The translations under genes and the position numbers were made by a program. The notes below the pieces were generated by a model that saw only the letters and a program-made list of their open reading frames with translations, had not been told where the DNA came from and did not search any database. A stretch of 64,000 nucleotides of DNA from Pseudomonas alkylphenolica (lineage in GTDB: Bacteria; Pseudomonadota; Gammaproteobacteria; Pseudomonadales; Pseudomonadaceae), in the NCBI RefSeq assembly GCF_016009175.1, contig NZ_JADUCM010000027.1, forward strand, positions 1 through 64,000, read 5' to 3'. Shown in pieces: positions 17,225 to 27,005 of the stretch (positions are counted from its first letter, which is position 1; each line of letters starts with the position of its first letter).

Positions 17225-18158
17225 ATGCCTGCTTACCGAGCAATCGCGCAAGACCAACCGCCAGCGGAGTGGGTTCGGGAAAGCGAAAGCGCGCCAGCAA
17301 ACGCTGGTTGTTGGCGCGCGAGTGGCGGATGTCACCGGAGCGCGCCGGCCCGTGGGTAATGGCCGGCAAAGCGCCCACCACCGACTTCAGGGCATCCAGC
17401 AACTGGTTCAGCGACGTGGCCTGGTTCAAGCCGATGTTCACTGCACCTTCTTCGACCGCGTCCATCTCCAGCGCCTGAACCATCACATTGACCAGGTCGG
17501 CCACATAGAGAAAGTCGCGGGTCTGCTCGCCGTCGCCGAACAGGGCGATCGGCTGACCACTCAAGGCCCGCTCGCAAAAAATGCTGATCACCCCGGAATA
17601 CGGCGAGGACGGGTCCTGGCGTGGTCCGAAGATATTGAAAAAACGGAATACCACTGGCTCCAGGCCATGCTGGCGACGATAGAAATCCAGGTACTGCTCG
17701 CTGGCCAGCTTGTCCACTGCGTAGGGCGTCAACGGCGCCTTGGGCGTGTCTTCATCGATTGACTGGCCTTCGCCGTTGTTGCCGTATACCGCTGCGCTGG
17801 AAGCGAACACGATGCGCTTGATGCCATTGAGGCGCATGGCCTCGCAGACATTCAGCGTGCCAATGAAGTTGCTCTGGTGGGTCTTCACCGGGTTTTCCAC
17901 AGACGCCTGCACCGACGCCACGGCGGCCAGGTGCACCACCGCCTGGCAACCGGCAGCCGCGCGCAGGACCAGCTCGGCGTCGGCCACATCGCCTTCGATC
18001 AGCTCGAGCCTGGCGTTGTCCATTTGCAGGTTTTCCGGCTTGCCGGTCGACAGATCATCAAGGATCCGCACGGCATAACCTTTTGCCAGCAACGCATCGC
18101 TCAGGTGGGAACCGATGAAGCCAGCGCCACCGGTGATCAGAATGGGGGCTTCAGCCAT
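17223..18158 (-). CDS. NAD-dependent nucleoside-diphosphate-sugar epimerase/dehydratase
   Basis: The protein has 311 residues and is an extended short-chain dehydrogenase. The dinucleotide motif is GGAGFIGSHL (10-19), the catalytic pair is Y146 and K150 in PYAVDK, and FFNIFGPRQDPSSPYSGVI and GDGEQTRDFLYV are typical of UDP-glucose/UDP-GlcNAc 4-epimerases. A role in surface polysaccharide sugar supply is likely; the exact substrate cannot be read. The start at 18158 puts the Rossmann motif at the usual distance. It overlaps the next gene upstream (the RmlD-like protein) by eight bases, forming a two-gene unit. Confidence 0.85.
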   Translation of the reverse strand: MAEAPILITGGAGFIGSHLSDALLAKGYAVRILDDLSTGKPENLQMDNARLELIEGDVADAELVLRAAAGCQAVVHLAAVASVQASVENPVKTHQSNFIGTLNVCEAMRLNGIKRIVFASSAAVYGNNGEGQSIDEDTPKAPLTPYAVDKLASEQYLDFYRRQHGLEPVVFRFFNIFGPRQDPSSPYSGVISIFCERALSGQPIALFGDGEQTRDFLYVADLVNVMVQALEMDAVEEGAVNIGLNQATSLNQLLDALKSVVGALPAITHGPARSGDIRHSRANNQRLLARFRFPEPTPLAVGLARLLGKQA

Positions 18159-19035
18159 GACGGTAGAATCGATCCAGTAGAGGTGGCAAACCCGAGCGCC
18201 AGGCGCGGGGTTTGATACCGAAAGTATGAAGAATTTTCTTGCAGGCCAGTACTGCATGCTGCGGCTCTTCACTCGCATCCGGGCGTGCGGCATGGGCCTG
18301 CGCGGTCGGTGCGGTAACGGCCAGCTTGTGCAGCTGCGCAGCCTCGGAAAGGATAGCCTGCCCCAGCGCCAGTGGCGTGGTGGCTTCGTTACCTGCGTAG
18401 TGATAGGTGCCCCACAGCGGTGCTGCGCAGTCGAGCTGCTTGAGCACCGACAGAATCACCCGCGCGGCATCGTCTACCGGCGTCGGGTTGCCCCGGCGGT
18501 CATCGGCCAGGAGCAATTCCTGCGGTTGCTCGGCACGGGTCAGGAAGCGACCGAGCACGCCATCGATGCTTTCATCCAGCAGCCAGCCAAAGCGCAGCAA
18601 CACATGCTGCGGGCAGGTCGCCCGCACGCTCTGTTCGATGCGCCACAGCGCCTGGCCACGCAAGCCCAGTGGCACCGGCTCGTCTTTCTCGCTGTAGGCC
18701 GTGGCGCGCGAACCATCAAACACCCGGTAGCTCGATGGCTGAACCAGAATGATGTTGTGGTGCTGGCACAGCTCGGCCAACCGCTCTACCGACCGTTCCT
18801 GCAGGGCCAGGCGTTTTTCGCTGACGGACTCTGCCTGAAACCAGTCGAAATAGTAGGCAAGGTTCACCAGCGCGTCCGGGCGGGTATCGTCCAGCAACTG
18901 GGTGAGGCTGGCCGGGTCCCAGCCGTTCTCTGGCGGGCGCGGTGCCAGAAAGCCGATATCTTCCTCGGCCCCGAGGCGAATCAGCGCTTGCCCAAGGGCA
19001 TTTCCACCACCCAACAGCATCAGGCGCATTCGCAT
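18151..19035 (-). CDS. RmlD-like sugar-nucleotide reductase/SDR protein
   Basis: The protein has 294 residues. It has an extended SDR fold of the dTDP-4-dehydrorhamnose reductase type: an N-terminal LMLLGGGNALGQALI dinucleotide motif, VNLAYYFDWFQAE, an LVQPSSYRVFDG strand, and a C-terminal WRSGLPPLLDRFY. The GxGxxG element is atypical (GGGNALG), and the usual YxxxK is not obvious, so activity may differ from RmlD. The ATG at 19035 gives the motif near the N-terminus; 19029 is also possible. It is first in a unit with the epimerase and diverges from the hydrolase gene. Confidence 0.72.
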   Translation of the reverse strand: MRMRLMLLGGGNALGQALIRLGAEEDIGFLAPRPPENGWDPASLTQLLDDTRPDALVNLAYYFDWFQAESVSEKRLALQERSVERLAELCQHHNIILVQPSSYRVFDGSRATAYSEKDEPVPLGLRGQALWRIEQSVRATCPQHVLLRFGWLLDESIDGVLGRFLTRAEQPQELLLADDRRGNPTPVDDAARVILSVLKQLDCAAPLWGTYHYAGNEATTPLALGQAILSEAAQLHKLAVTAPTAQAHAARPDASEEPQHAVLACKKILHTFGIKPRAWRSGLPPLLDRFYRHG

Positions 19036-19199
19036 AGAGTCAGCAGGTCCGGTCAGATTGATTGAGAGCAAGGGCACATTTTGCGTTTTCCGGCTTGGGA
19101 AGTCCAACCTGCGGCGGGCTAAAGCCTTATCTATGCTGATTGGCAAACGACCTATAATGCGCCGGGTACACGTATTCTCGGCTTCTCAAGGCGGCGTCC

Positions 19200-20045
19200 A
19201 TGGAACTTGAAGCGACCTCCCCCCAGCGCTCTACCTGGCAATACGATGAGCCCAGCCCCGGCACAGAGCGGTTCGTGACCGAAGCGTTCCACGGTTACCG
19301 GCAACAGGCGCGGCTGCTGGTCCCCGACGAGGAGCGTGCCCCACCGCTGTTCGTAGTGGGCGGTGCGCAATCGGATTTCACCCGCCTCAACCCCCTGCTC
19401 TACCGCCTGCAGGCTTCGGGGATCGGCTCGCTGACCGCCAACCTCTCAGGCCACAGCCTTGCCAGTGAACCCGGTGCCGTAGCACCCTCGCTCGCCACCA
19501 ACCGCGAAGAAGCCCTGCGCTTTCACCGCCACATTGCACAACGCTGCCAGACCATCATCGGGCATAGCCTGGGCGCGTCCATTGCACTGAAACTGGCGGC
19601 GCAGCAACCGGCTGTGGACAAGTTGATCCTGATCTGCCCCGCCGTCTACCCGGATGACGCCCATGACGCACCGTTCGGCCCCGCGTTCAAGGCCGCCATC
19701 AGCAAACCCTATGGCTTTCTGGACTGCGACAGTTTCGAGTTCCTGCGCACCTTTGCGGGCCGCGTGCTGTTGGTGCTCGGCGAGTTCGACGGGCTGAACT
19801 CCAAGGTCTACGGCCAAGGCGAAGGCACCTCGGCCGGCACCTTGTGGCTGGCGGGCGCGCAGCGCTACAGCCCGATCCCCGAGGAAGTCACACGCGCCCT
19901 GCTCAAGTCGGTGCCGCCGCCGCACCTGGAGTGCCTGCTGCTCTCCAACTGCGACCACGGCATCGCCGCGCACCTGCGCGCAACCCCGGCTGTTGCCGAT
20001 CAGGTGACGCAGACGGTGGTGGAGTTCATCCTTGGTGACGGGTGA
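19200..20045 (+). CDS. Alpha/beta hydrolase
   Basis: The protein has 281 residues. The nucleophile elbow is GHSLG (Ser123), the acid is probably the Asp in LVLGEFDGLNS (about 201), and the His lies in SNCDHGIAAH near the end. The N-terminal half has FVVGGAQSDFTRLNPLLYRL and LTANLSGHS, which resemble the oxyanion-hole side of this fold. There is no signal peptide, so it is cytoplasmic. It stands between the sugar-nucleotide genes and the XRE regulator on opposite strands; substrate unknown. A TATAAT at 19153-19158 may be its -10. Confidence 0.75.
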   Translation: MELEATSPQRSTWQYDEPSPGTERFVTEAFHGYRQQARLLVPDEERAPPLFVVGGAQSDFTRLNPLLYRLQASGIGSLTANLSGHSLASEPGAVAPSLATNREEALRFHRHIAQRCQTIIGHSLGASIALKLAAQQPAVDKLILICPAVYPDDAHDAPFGPAFKAAISKPYGFLDCDSFEFLRTFAGRVLLVLGEFDGLNSKVYGQGEGTSAGTLWLAGAQRYSPIPEEVTRALLKSVPPPHLECLLLSNCDHGIAAHLRATPAVADQVTQTVVEFILGDG

Positions 20046-20864
20046 CTACTCGATCTCGAACAGCCCATTGCTGATCGGCCCGACACTCAGGCGCTCGCGC
20101 ACATCATCGTCGATGCGCGGGTCGTCCGGCCTGTAGAGTTTCACCTGGCGGTAGGCGCTGATGCGGTTGATCTCGGTGCCCAGGTATTCCCAGACCACCC
20201 GGGTGCAGGCCGGGGTGCGCCGGTCACCACTGGATACGCCGGTTTTCAGGCCGTTCAGGCGGGTGATGCGGCTTTTGAAGCTGGGAATGAGGATGGTCTG
20301 GCTCATTTCGTTGACCGTCAGCGACTCGTAGTCGATGAGAAACAGGCGGTCCTGCAACTGGAACGCCGCGCCCAGATAGCGACAGCGAACCCAGTCCTCG
20401 GCCTGCACATCCGTGCTGCTGGAGCGCTCCTGACGTTCCTGGCGCTCGAACAGGAAGGTGCCGCGCTCCTCACGCAGGTGAACCAGCGACAACAGTATCG
20501 AGCCCGGTACCGACATGCAGTTTGAGTACTCGAAGTAGTAGCCGCAGTAACGCGAAAGGTTACCGCCCTGCTCGCGCAGCGGGCGCAGCAGTTCACTCAG
20601 CGGGTCACCCTGCTGGCTGGCAACCGTGGCTGGGTTGCGCGCTCCGATCAGCCTGGCGAACTGTTCTGGCGGCAAACCGAGTTCGTAATCCTCCACACCG
20701 AAGAAATCACCGATGCGCTTGAGGTTGAAGGCCGTGGGCTGGCTTTGCCCGCTCAGGTATTTGTTGAACTGCGCGCGATTGATCGACAGCTGCCGACAAA
20801 CCTCTGAAATAGAGCGGTAGTGGCTGCAGGCGAGTTTCAGATTGGTGCCGAGGTATTCGCTCAT
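20046..20864 (-). CDS. XRE-family transcriptional regulator with C-terminal sensor-like domain
   Basis: The protein has 272 residues. An N-terminal Cro/C1 helix-turn-helix (about 18-65) reads ISEVCRQLSINRAQFNKYLSG. The remaining 200 residues contain a CGYYFEYSNCMSVPGSILLSLVHL strand region, possibly a ligand or interaction domain I cannot name. The start at 20864 (MSEYLGTNLKL) is chosen because the alternative at 20897 lies in the middle of a palindrome and has no ribosome-binding site. It diverges from the AgcS symporter gene and probably regulates itself and that gene through the palindrome at 20880-20917. Confidence 0.8.
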   Translation of the reverse strand: MSEYLGTNLKLACSHYRSISEVCRQLSINRAQFNKYLSGQSQPTAFNLKRIGDFFGVEDYELGLPPEQFARLIGARNPATVASQQGDPLSELLRPLREQGGNLSRYCGYYFEYSNCMSVPGSILLSLVHLREERGTFLFERQERQERSSSTDVQAEDWVRCRYLGAAFQLQDRLFLIDYESLTVNEMSQTILIPSFKSRITRLNGLKTGVSSGDRRTPACTRVVWEYLGTEINRISAYRQVKLYRPDDPRIDDDVRERLSVGPISNGLFEIE

Positions 20865-20879
20865 GTGAGCTGTTCCAGG

Positions 20880-20917
20880 TGATGCGACAGATGCCATTTT
20901 AGCATCAAGTCGCATCA
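20880..20917. promoter_or_regulatory. Nested palindrome between regulator and symporter genes
   Basis: The outer arms TGATGCGAC (20880-20888) and GTCGCATCA (20909-20917) are perfect complements. Inside them, GATGC (20890-20894) and GCATC (20902-20906) form a second pair. The element thus has four TGATGC/GATGC-type half-sites over 38 bases. It begins 16 bases upstream of the XRE regulator start and 124 bases from the symporter start, a natural operator position. Confidence 0.75.
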
Positions 20918-21040
20918 ACTCAGAGCAAGGCGCGAAATTGTAACCATATTTAACTTGGCCAACCATGCGCCCCTGGGAATCGGCGCGTCGACGCCGGTTC
21001 TGCCGTCTTTCATGCAAAGAATAAGAATCGAGGTCACTCC

Positions 21041-22483
21041 ATGCTCGAAGCGCTCAACGATTTCCTTTCGGGGAAACTCCTCATCGTGCTCATCGTCGGA
21101 CTCGGCAGCTATTTCACCATTCGCTCCCGTTTCGTCCAGTTCCGCCACTTCGGCCACATGTTCGGTGTTTTCAAGGAATCGTTGCGCGGCCAGGCTGGCC
21201 AGCTGAGCTCGTTCCAGGCGCTGATGCTGAGCCTGGCCGGCCGCGTCGGCGCCGGTAACATCGCCGGTGTCGGCATCGCGGTAACCCTGGGCGGCCCGGG
21301 CGCGGTGTTCTGGATGTGGGTAACGGCGCTGGTGGGGATGTCCAGCAGCTTTTTTGAATGCACCCTGGCCCAGGTCTACAAACGTAGCGACGGTGATGGC
21401 CTGTACCGCGGTGGCCCGGCGTACTACATCCTGCATGGCCTGAAACTGAAGAAAATGGCGGTGGTGTTCTCGCTCCTGCTGCTGGTGACCTACGGCTTCG
21501 CCTTCAACGGCCTGCAGTCGTACACCGTGACCCACTCGCTGCAAAACGCCTTTGGTTTCGCCCCCGAGCACACCGGCATCGCCCTGGCCGTGCTGCTGGC
21601 GATCGTCTTCCTGGGCGGCATCAAGCGCATCGCCTCGGTGTCCGACCTGCTGGTGCCGGTCAAGACCCTGGCCTACATCGGCGTGACCCTGTACGTGATC
21701 GGCAGCCAGATCGAGCACGTGCCGGCGATGCTGGAAACCATCTTCAAAAGCGCCTTCGGCCTGGACCCGGCCTTCGGCGGCCTGCTCGGCAGCGCCATTG
21801 TCATGGGCGTGAAGCGCGGCGTGTTCGCCAACGAAGCGGGCCTTGGCAGCGCACCTAACGTGGCGGCAGTGGCCGCAGTGAAACACCCGGGTGCGCAAGG
21901 CGTGGTGCAAGCGTTCAGCGTGTTCCTCGACACCTTCGTGATCTGCACCTGCACGGCGCTGCTGATCCTGCTGTCGGGCTTCTACACCCCGGGCTTTGAA
22001 GGTGACGGCATCGTCCTGACGCAGAACTCCCTGGCGGCCGTGGTCGGCGACTGGGGTCGCCTGTTCGTCAGCGTGGCGCTGTCGCTGTTCGTCTTCACCT
22101 GCATCCTCTACAACTACTACCTGGGCGAAACCAGCCTGCAATTCCTCAGCCGCAACCGCCTGGTGCTGCTGGGCTACCGCGCCCTGGTGCTGGCGCTGAT
22201 TGTCTGGGGTTCGGTGCAGAACCTGTCCACCGTGTTCGCCTTCGCCGACATCACCATGACCTGCCTGGCGTTCGTCAACCTGATCGCCCTGGCGTTGCTG
22301 TTCAAGGTCGGCCTGCGGGTCATGCGTGACTACGACGAGCAGCGCAAGGCCGGTATCCAGCAGCCGGTGTTCGACTCCGCACGCTTTGCCGACCTGGACC
22401 TGGACCGCGAGGCCTGGCCCGCCAACCCGGCGAACGCGGCGCAGGTCGAGGTGAACCTCGCTGCTGCACAGACGCAGAACTGA
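21041..22483 (+). CDS. Alanine/glycine:cation symporter (AgcS family)
   Basis: The protein has 480 residues and about eleven membrane helices. The family signature LAGRVGAGNIAGVGIAV (about 65-81) is followed by GGPGAVFWMWVTALVGM, RGGPAYYI and GSAPNVAAVA segments. The family imports small neutral amino acids with sodium or protons. One base separates it from the asparaginase gene, so they form an operon. This suggests linked uptake and use of amino acids, controlled by the divergent XRE protein. Confidence 0.88.
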   Translation: MLEALNDFLSGKLLIVLIVGLGSYFTIRSRFVQFRHFGHMFGVFKESLRGQAGQLSSFQALMLSLAGRVGAGNIAGVGIAVTLGGPGAVFWMWVTALVGMSSSFFECTLAQVYKRSDGDGLYRGGPAYYILHGLKLKKMAVVFSLLLLVTYGFAFNGLQSYTVTHSLQNAFGFAPEHTGIALAVLLAIVFLGGIKRIASVSDLLVPVKTLAYIGVTLYVIGSQIEHVPAMLETIFKSAFGLDPAFGGLLGSAIVMGVKRGVFANEAGLGSAPNVAAVAAVKHPGAQGVVQAFSVFLDTFVICTCTALLILLSGFYTPGFEGDGIVLTQNSLAAVVGDWGRLFVSVALSLFVFTCILYNYYLGETSLQFLSRNRLVLLGYRALVLALIVWGSVQNLSTVFAFADITMTCLAFVNLIALALLFKVGLRVMRDYDEQRKAGIQQPVFDSARFADLDLDREAWPANPANAAQVEVNLAAAQTQN

Positions 22484-22484
22484 A

Positions 22485-23477
22485 ATGCACGTCGTCAACA
22501 ACCCGCTGATCCTCTACACCGGGGGCACCATCGGCATGCTGCAGACGCCGCAAGGCCTGGCGCCTGCCGGTGGATTCGAGGCACGGATGCGCGCCCACCT
22601 GCAGCAACGTGTAGACGCGCCGACGTTGAACTGGCGACTGCGCGAACTGACGCCCCTGCTCGACAGCGCCAACATGCAGCAAGCCAACTGGCTGGCCATG
22701 CGCGATGCCATCGTCGAGGCCGTAGAACGCGACGGCCATGACGCCGTGTTGCTGCTGCACGGCACCGACACCCTGGCCTACAGCGCGGCAGCCTTGTCGT
22801 TCCTGCTGCTCGGCTTGCAGGCGCCGGTGCTGCTCACCGGCTCCATGCTACCGGCCGGTGCTGCGGACAGCGATGCCTGGGACAACCTGTGTGGCGCCCT
22901 CAAGGTAATGGCCAGCGGTATCAAGAACGGCGTACAGCTGTACTTTCATGGCCAGTTGCTGCACGGCGCAAGAGCCTCGAAACTGCGCAGCGACGCCTTC
23001 GATGCCTTTGCCTGCTTGCCGCGCCAGCGGGAGGGGCAATCCGCTCCGTCCGTGCCCGCCTGCCTGGACTACCGCCAACCGCGCCAGACCGTGAACCTGG
23101 CCGTGCTGCCGGTGTTCCCGGGGCTGCAGGTCGGCCACCTGCGCGCCTTGCTGGGTAGCGGCGTGCACGGCGTGTTGCTGGAGTGCTATGGCAGCGGAAC
23201 GGGGCCTTCCGATGACCAGGCGCTGCTGGATGCATTGCACGATGCCCGCGAGGGTGGCGTGCTGATCGCGGCCATCAGCCAGTGCCCGCAAGGTGCCGTG
23301 CACTTCGACACCTACGCCGCCGGCAGCCGCCTGCGCGATACCGGGCTGATCAGTGGCGGAGGCATGACCCGCGAAGCTGCGCTGGGCAAGATGTTTGCCT
23401 TGCTGGGGGCCGGACTGGATGTGCAAGCTGCCGAGTACTGGTTCGCGCTGGACCTGTGCGGTGAGCGCGTGCAGTAG
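22485..23477 (+). CDS. ansA: Type I (cytoplasmic) L-asparaginase
   Basis: The protein has 330 residues. The nucleophile motif is YTGGTIGM (about 12-19), and the second catalytic site is LLLHGTDTLAYSAAALSFLL. LTGSMLPAG and ISQCPQGAVHFDTYAAG segments follow. It hydrolyses L-asparagine to aspartate and ammonia. With no signal peptide it belongs to the cytoplasmic AnsA group rather than the periplasmic glutaminase-asparaginase AnsB. It is co-transcribed with the AgcS symporter. The stop is five bases from the 3' end of the oppositely oriented tRNA-Sec gene. Confidence 0.87.
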   Translation: MHVVNNPLILYTGGTIGMLQTPQGLAPAGGFEARMRAHLQQRVDAPTLNWRLRELTPLLDSANMQQANWLAMRDAIVEAVERDGHDAVLLLHGTDTLAYSAAALSFLLLGLQAPVLLTGSMLPAGAADSDAWDNLCGALKVMASGIKNGVQLYFHGQLLHGARASKLRSDAFDAFACLPRQREGQSAPSVPACLDYRQPRQTVNLAVLPVFPGLQVGHLRALLGSGVHGVLLECYGSGTGPSDDQALLDALHDAREGGVLIAAISQCPQGAVHFDTYAAGSRLRDTGLISGGGMTREAALGKMFALLGAGLDVQAAEYWFALDLCGERVQ

Positions 23478-23481
23478 AAAA

Positions 23482-23577
23482 TGGCGGAAGGCAGCGGGAG
23501 TCGAACCTGCCCAGGAACGGCTGCCGTCCCCAACCGGGTTTGAAGCCCGGCCGCGCCACCGGGCGCGATTGCCTTCC
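23482..23577 (-). tRNA. selC: tRNA-Sec (anticodon UCA)
   Basis: The gene is 96 bases including an encoded CCA. The acceptor arms are GGAAGGC (23577-23571) and GCCTTCC (23492-23486), with discriminator G at 23485. The anticodon TCA is complementary to 23541-23543 within CTTCAAA. The long variable arm (about 23504-23530) and the eight-base acceptor stem are distinctive for bacterial tRNA-Sec, and the T-loop GGTTCGACTCC is conserved. It lies six bases from selB and completes the selenocysteine set selC-selB-selA next to the selenoprotein gene fdnG. Confidence 0.96.
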
Positions 23578-23583
23578 TTGAAA

Positions 23584-25503
23584 TCAATGCCCTGACGATT
23601 GTGCCAGGGCGTTATCGGCGCGGATTTGACGCCGGTCACCCAGGCGACGGGTCAGGCCGATACGATCGAAATACTCCAGCACCTGAATGCTGCGTTTGCG
23701 GCCAATGCCCAGCACATCGCGAAAAGCCGCCACCTGTACCACCGGGTCGTCACTGGCCAGCTGCAAGAGCATAGCTGCCATTTGTCGGATGGTGAGCTCA
23801 GGATAGAACAGATCGCGCACCACCTGGTGCACCTGCCCCATACGCGCCAGTTTGCGCAGCAGCAAGCGAACGTCCGCCTCCTCCTGCCCTGCCGACGTCG
23901 CCAGATCACGCACCCAGGGAGGATCGAATCGTCCCAGTTCAAGCAGTGGTTGCAGCTGCAGCCACAACGCGGCATCTGCGTCGCTCAGGCGCACCTGGTG
24001 TTCGGGCAGATGCAACCAGGGCCCGCTGCCGGCAATGGCACCGCTGGCAATCAGCTCATCCAGCAAGCTGACAAACGCTGGCCGCTCCAGCGCCAGGGCT
24101 GCAAAGCGACGCAAGCGGTCGCGGTCGGGGCCCAGTTGATCCGGTTCCTGCTCGTGAAAGTGCGCCAGCACTTGCAATACCGTTTGCTTAAGCGCTTGCC
24201 AGCGTACCGTGGTGAACAGCAATTGCCCCTGGCGCGTGGCGACCACCTGCACATCGGCCGGCAGTTGCCAGCTGCTGCGCAGGCGATTGAACTGGCGCTC
24301 CAGACGCTGCGGATCAAGACCGGTCTCATCGTTCGCCAGCAATGCCGGCAGCGCCTGTTCCAGGCTGTCGGCACGCGCCAGCCCCTGCAACTGTGCCAGA
24401 CGCGCCTCGCTGCGACGCTGGCGCGCCGGGGCATAGGGATCGAGCACACGGCCGCCGCCGAGGGTCCGTTGCGCACTGTGATCGCGTAGCACCAGGCGGT
24501 CGCCATGCACCGCCTGCAGCGGCGCGTTGAGTTGCAACTGGGCAAACATGCGCCCACCCGCACGCAGCTGTTCACCCTCCAGCAACGCCACGCGCGCAGT
24601 CACGTCCTGCGTGCCCAAATGCACATGCACCGGGCTGAAGTGGGTGAAACTGCGGGTTTCACTGGCGAGCAGCTGCAGTTCGATATCCACCCGCTGGGTC
24701 GGCCCGTGTAGCCACTCGGCAAGCAACCAGTCACCGCGGTGAATCTGCGCCAGCTCCAGGCGTTCGGCGCTGATGTTCAGCGCTACACGTTGCCCGGCCC
24801 ACGCCTCGGCTACGGCCTGGTTCTGGGCGTGCAGCCCCCGTACCCGCACCGGTTTGCCAGCTTTGCCAAGCACCAGCGTATCCCCCAGTTGCACCTGGCC
24901 ATCGAGTGCCGTGCCGGTCACCACGATACCTGCCCCCGCCACGGCAAACGCGCGGTCGATGGCCAGGCGAAAACCGCCCCGCCGACTGCGCACGACACTC
25001 TGCCGCTGGGCTTCAAGCAAGGCCTGGCGCAAGGCATCGACTCCGTCACCGGTGATGCTGGACAGCGGAAACTGCGCCGCACCGGCATAAGGTCCGGCGG
25101 CGAGCAGATTGCTGACCTGGGCCTGGACCTCATGCACCCGACGCGGCTCTACTCGGTCACACTTGCTGATGGCCACCACGGCTTGCGGGATACCCAACAG
25201 CTGCACAATCGCCAGGTGCTCACGGGTCTGCGGCATCACCCCGTCATCGGCCGCCACCACTAGCACCACCACATCGATACCCTGCGCCCCGGCCAGCATG
25301 TTGTGGATAAAACGCTCATGCCCGGGTACGTCGATAAAACCGGTCAGTGGCGCCCCGGCTTCCAGGCTTGCGTAGCGATAGCCCAGGTCGATGGTCATGC
25401 CCCGCGCACGCTCTTCCTGGCGCTGATCGCCGGCCTGGCCCGTCAAGGCTTCAAGCAACGCGGTCTTGCCGTGGTCGATGTGCCCCGCCGTCCCGACAAT
25501 CAC
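23584..25503 (-). CDS. selB: Selenocysteine-specific elongation factor
   Basis: The protein has 639 residues. The GTPase domain begins [22 protein letters not shown] (G1), with [13 protein letters not shown] (G3) and ISKCDRVEP (G4). Two translation-factor beta barrels follow, and then a C-terminal string of winged-helix domains (about 380-639) that binds the SECIS hairpin. It carries Sec-tRNA to the ribosome at UGA codons. The start is a GTG at 25503 sharing GTGA with the selA stop; a longer frame from 25548 lies inside selA and adds a non-conserved extension. Confidence 0.95.
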   Translation of the reverse strand: MIVGTAGHIDHGKTALLEALTGQAGDQRQEERARGMTIDLGYRYASLEAGAPLTGFIDVPGHERFIHNMLAGAQGIDVVVLVVAADDGVMPQTREHLAIVQLLGIPQAVVAISKCDRVEPRRVHEVQAQVSNLLAAGPYAGAAQFPLSSITGDGVDALRQALLEAQRQSVVRSRRGGFRLAIDRAFAVAGAGIVVTGTALDGQVQLGDTLVLGKAGKPVRVRGLHAQNQAVAEAWAGQRVALNISAERLELAQIHRGDWLLAEWLHGPTQRVDIELQLLASETRSFTHFSPVHVHLGTQDVTARVALLEGEQLRAGGRMFAQLQLNAPLQAVHGDRLVLRDHSAQRTLGGGRVLDPYAPARQRRSEARLAQLQGLARADSLEQALPALLANDETGLDPQRLERQFNRLRSSWQLPADVQVVATRQGQLLFTTVRWQALKQTVLQVLAHFHEQEPDQLGPDRDRLRRFAALALERPAFVSLLDELIASGAIAGSGPWLHLPEHQVRLSDADAALWLQLQPLLELGRFDPPWVRDLATSAGQEEADVRLLLRKLARMGQVHQVVRDLFYPELTIRQMAAMLLQLASDDPVVQVAAFRDVLGIGRKRSIQVLEYFDRIGLTRRLGDRRQIRADNALAQSSGH

Positions 25504-26930
25504 CTCACGGGCTCCATCCGTTGCAACTGCGGCAGTTGCGCCAGCCAACCCGACTCGTCATCAAGCTGGCGAAGATCAAGCCACAGTGCGTCATCGTCGA
25601 TGCGACCAAGCACCGGCACCGGCAATTCGCGCAAGGCCTCTTCCAGCAGGCGCAAGCTGCGCCCGCGCAAACGCCTGGACTGGTGCGGGCGCAGGCACAA
25701 GGCACCGCTGGGCAAGCGCGCCACGGGCTGGCTGCCACTGCCGATCATGCTCTGCGCAGGCACCGCGTCTACTTGCCAGCCGGTCCCCAGCACCTGCGCC
25801 AGTACCGGCGCCAGGCGCTCAGCCTGAGCCAGAATCTCCGCCTGGGGTCGGGTCAGCAAGCGCAAGCTGGGCAGGCGCTCGGCAAGCAGGTCAGGATTGC
25901 GGTACAGCCCCAGCACAGCCTCGAGGGCCGCCAGCGTCAGCTTGTCGACACGCAGTGCACGCTTGAGCGGGTTCTTCTTGATCTTCGCGATCAGTTCCTT
26001 GCGCCCGACAATGATCCCCGCCTGGGGCCCGCCGAGCAGTTTGTCGCCACTGAAGGTGACGATGTCGGCGCCATCGGCCAAGGCCTGGCGCACCGGGGGC
26101 GCGGCGGGCAGGCCCCAGCGCGTAAGGTCGAGCAAGCTGCCACTGCCGAGGTCTTCGAGCAGTGGCAACGCGTGGCGGTGCGCCAGTTGCGCAAGCTCCG
26201 CTGTTGCCACCTGGGTGGTGAAGCCCTGAATGCTGTAGTTGCTGCAGTGCACACGCATCACCAAGCCGCTGCGCGGCCCAATGGCCGCTTCGTAATCGCG
26301 CGCGTGGGTGCGATTGGTAGTGCCGACTTCATGCAGTTTGACCCCGGCCCGGGCCATGATGTCGGGAATGCGAAACGCACCGCCGATTTCGATCAGCTCG
26401 CCACGGGAGATGATGCCTTCTTTGCGCGATCCCAGGCTGTTGAGCGCCAGCAGCACTGCGGCGGCGTTGTTGTTGACCACCGTGACCGCTTCGGCGCCGG
26501 TCAGCTCGCGGATCAGCCCTTCGATCAGGTCATCGCGGTCGCCGCGCTTGCCGGTGGCCAGGTTGTATTCGAGGTTCAACGGGTAGCGCGCCGCCCGCTG
26601 TACCGCCTCGATGGCCTCTTCGGGCAGCAGCGCCCGGCCGAGGTTGGTGTGCAGTACTGTCCCCGTGAGGTTGAACACCCGCCGCACCTGGCTGCGGTGC
26701 TGGGCCGCAAGCCGTTCGCCAGCGCGGCCGGCGAGCACCGCCGGGGCCAGCTCTGCGGCGTCCAGCTGGCCCTGTCGGGCCGGTTCGCGCAGGTCGTCGA
26801 GCAACTGGCGCAAGGTGGCCAGCAACGCGTCACGGCCATAGCGCTCGATCAACGGCTGGCAGGCGGGGTGACGCAACAGGGTATCGATGGACGGTAAACG
26901 GGTCGGCAGCGTGGCGAGACTGGAGGGCAT
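25500..26930 (-). CDS. selA: L-seryl-tRNA(Sec) selenium transferase
   Basis: The protein has 476 residues. It is a PLP-dependent decamer that converts Ser-tRNA(Sec) to Sec-tRNA(Sec) using selenophosphate. The Schiff-base lysine lies in [17 protein letters not shown]. Other conserved parts are [32 protein letters not shown] and [19 protein letters not shown]. The ATG at 26930 is used; a TTG six codons upstream (26948) is possible. It overlaps selB by four bases and follows fdhE by 75. The selenophosphate synthetase gene selD is not in the window. Confidence 0.94.
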   Translation of the reverse strand: MPSSLATLPTRLPSIDTLLRHPACQPLIERYGRDALLATLRQLLDDLREPARQGQLDAAELAPAVLAGRAGERLAAQHRSQVRRVFNLTGTVLHTNLGRALLPEEAIEAVQRAARYPLNLEYNLATGKRGDRDDLIEGLIRELTGAEAVTVVNNNAAAVLLALNSLGSRKEGIISRGELIEIGGAFRIPDIMARAGVKLHEVGTTNRTHARDYEAAIGPRSGLVMRVHCSNYSIQGFTTQVATAELAQLAHRHALPLLEDLGSGSLLDLTRWGLPAAPPVRQALADGADIVTFSGDKLLGGPQAGIIVGRKELIAKIKKNPLKRALRVDKLTLAALEAVLGLYRNPDLLAERLPSLRLLTRPQAEILAQAERLAPVLAQVLGTGWQVDAVPAQSMIGSGSQPVARLPSGALCLRPHQSRRLRGRSLRLLEEALRELPVPVLGRIDDDALWLDLRQLDDESGWLAQLPQLQRMEPVR

Positions 26931-27005
26931 TAACGAGGTTACCTTCAACAGGGGGGACTTGCCCGGCGATGGCTACAGTACAAAACCTGAGTGTAGACGT
27001 AGCGC

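Noticed and set aside
20915-22501. 528-codon open frame on the minus strand
   Set aside because: It is antisense to the AgcS symporter, with long Gln/His/Asp/Glu runs typical of reverse-strand membrane-protein shadows.
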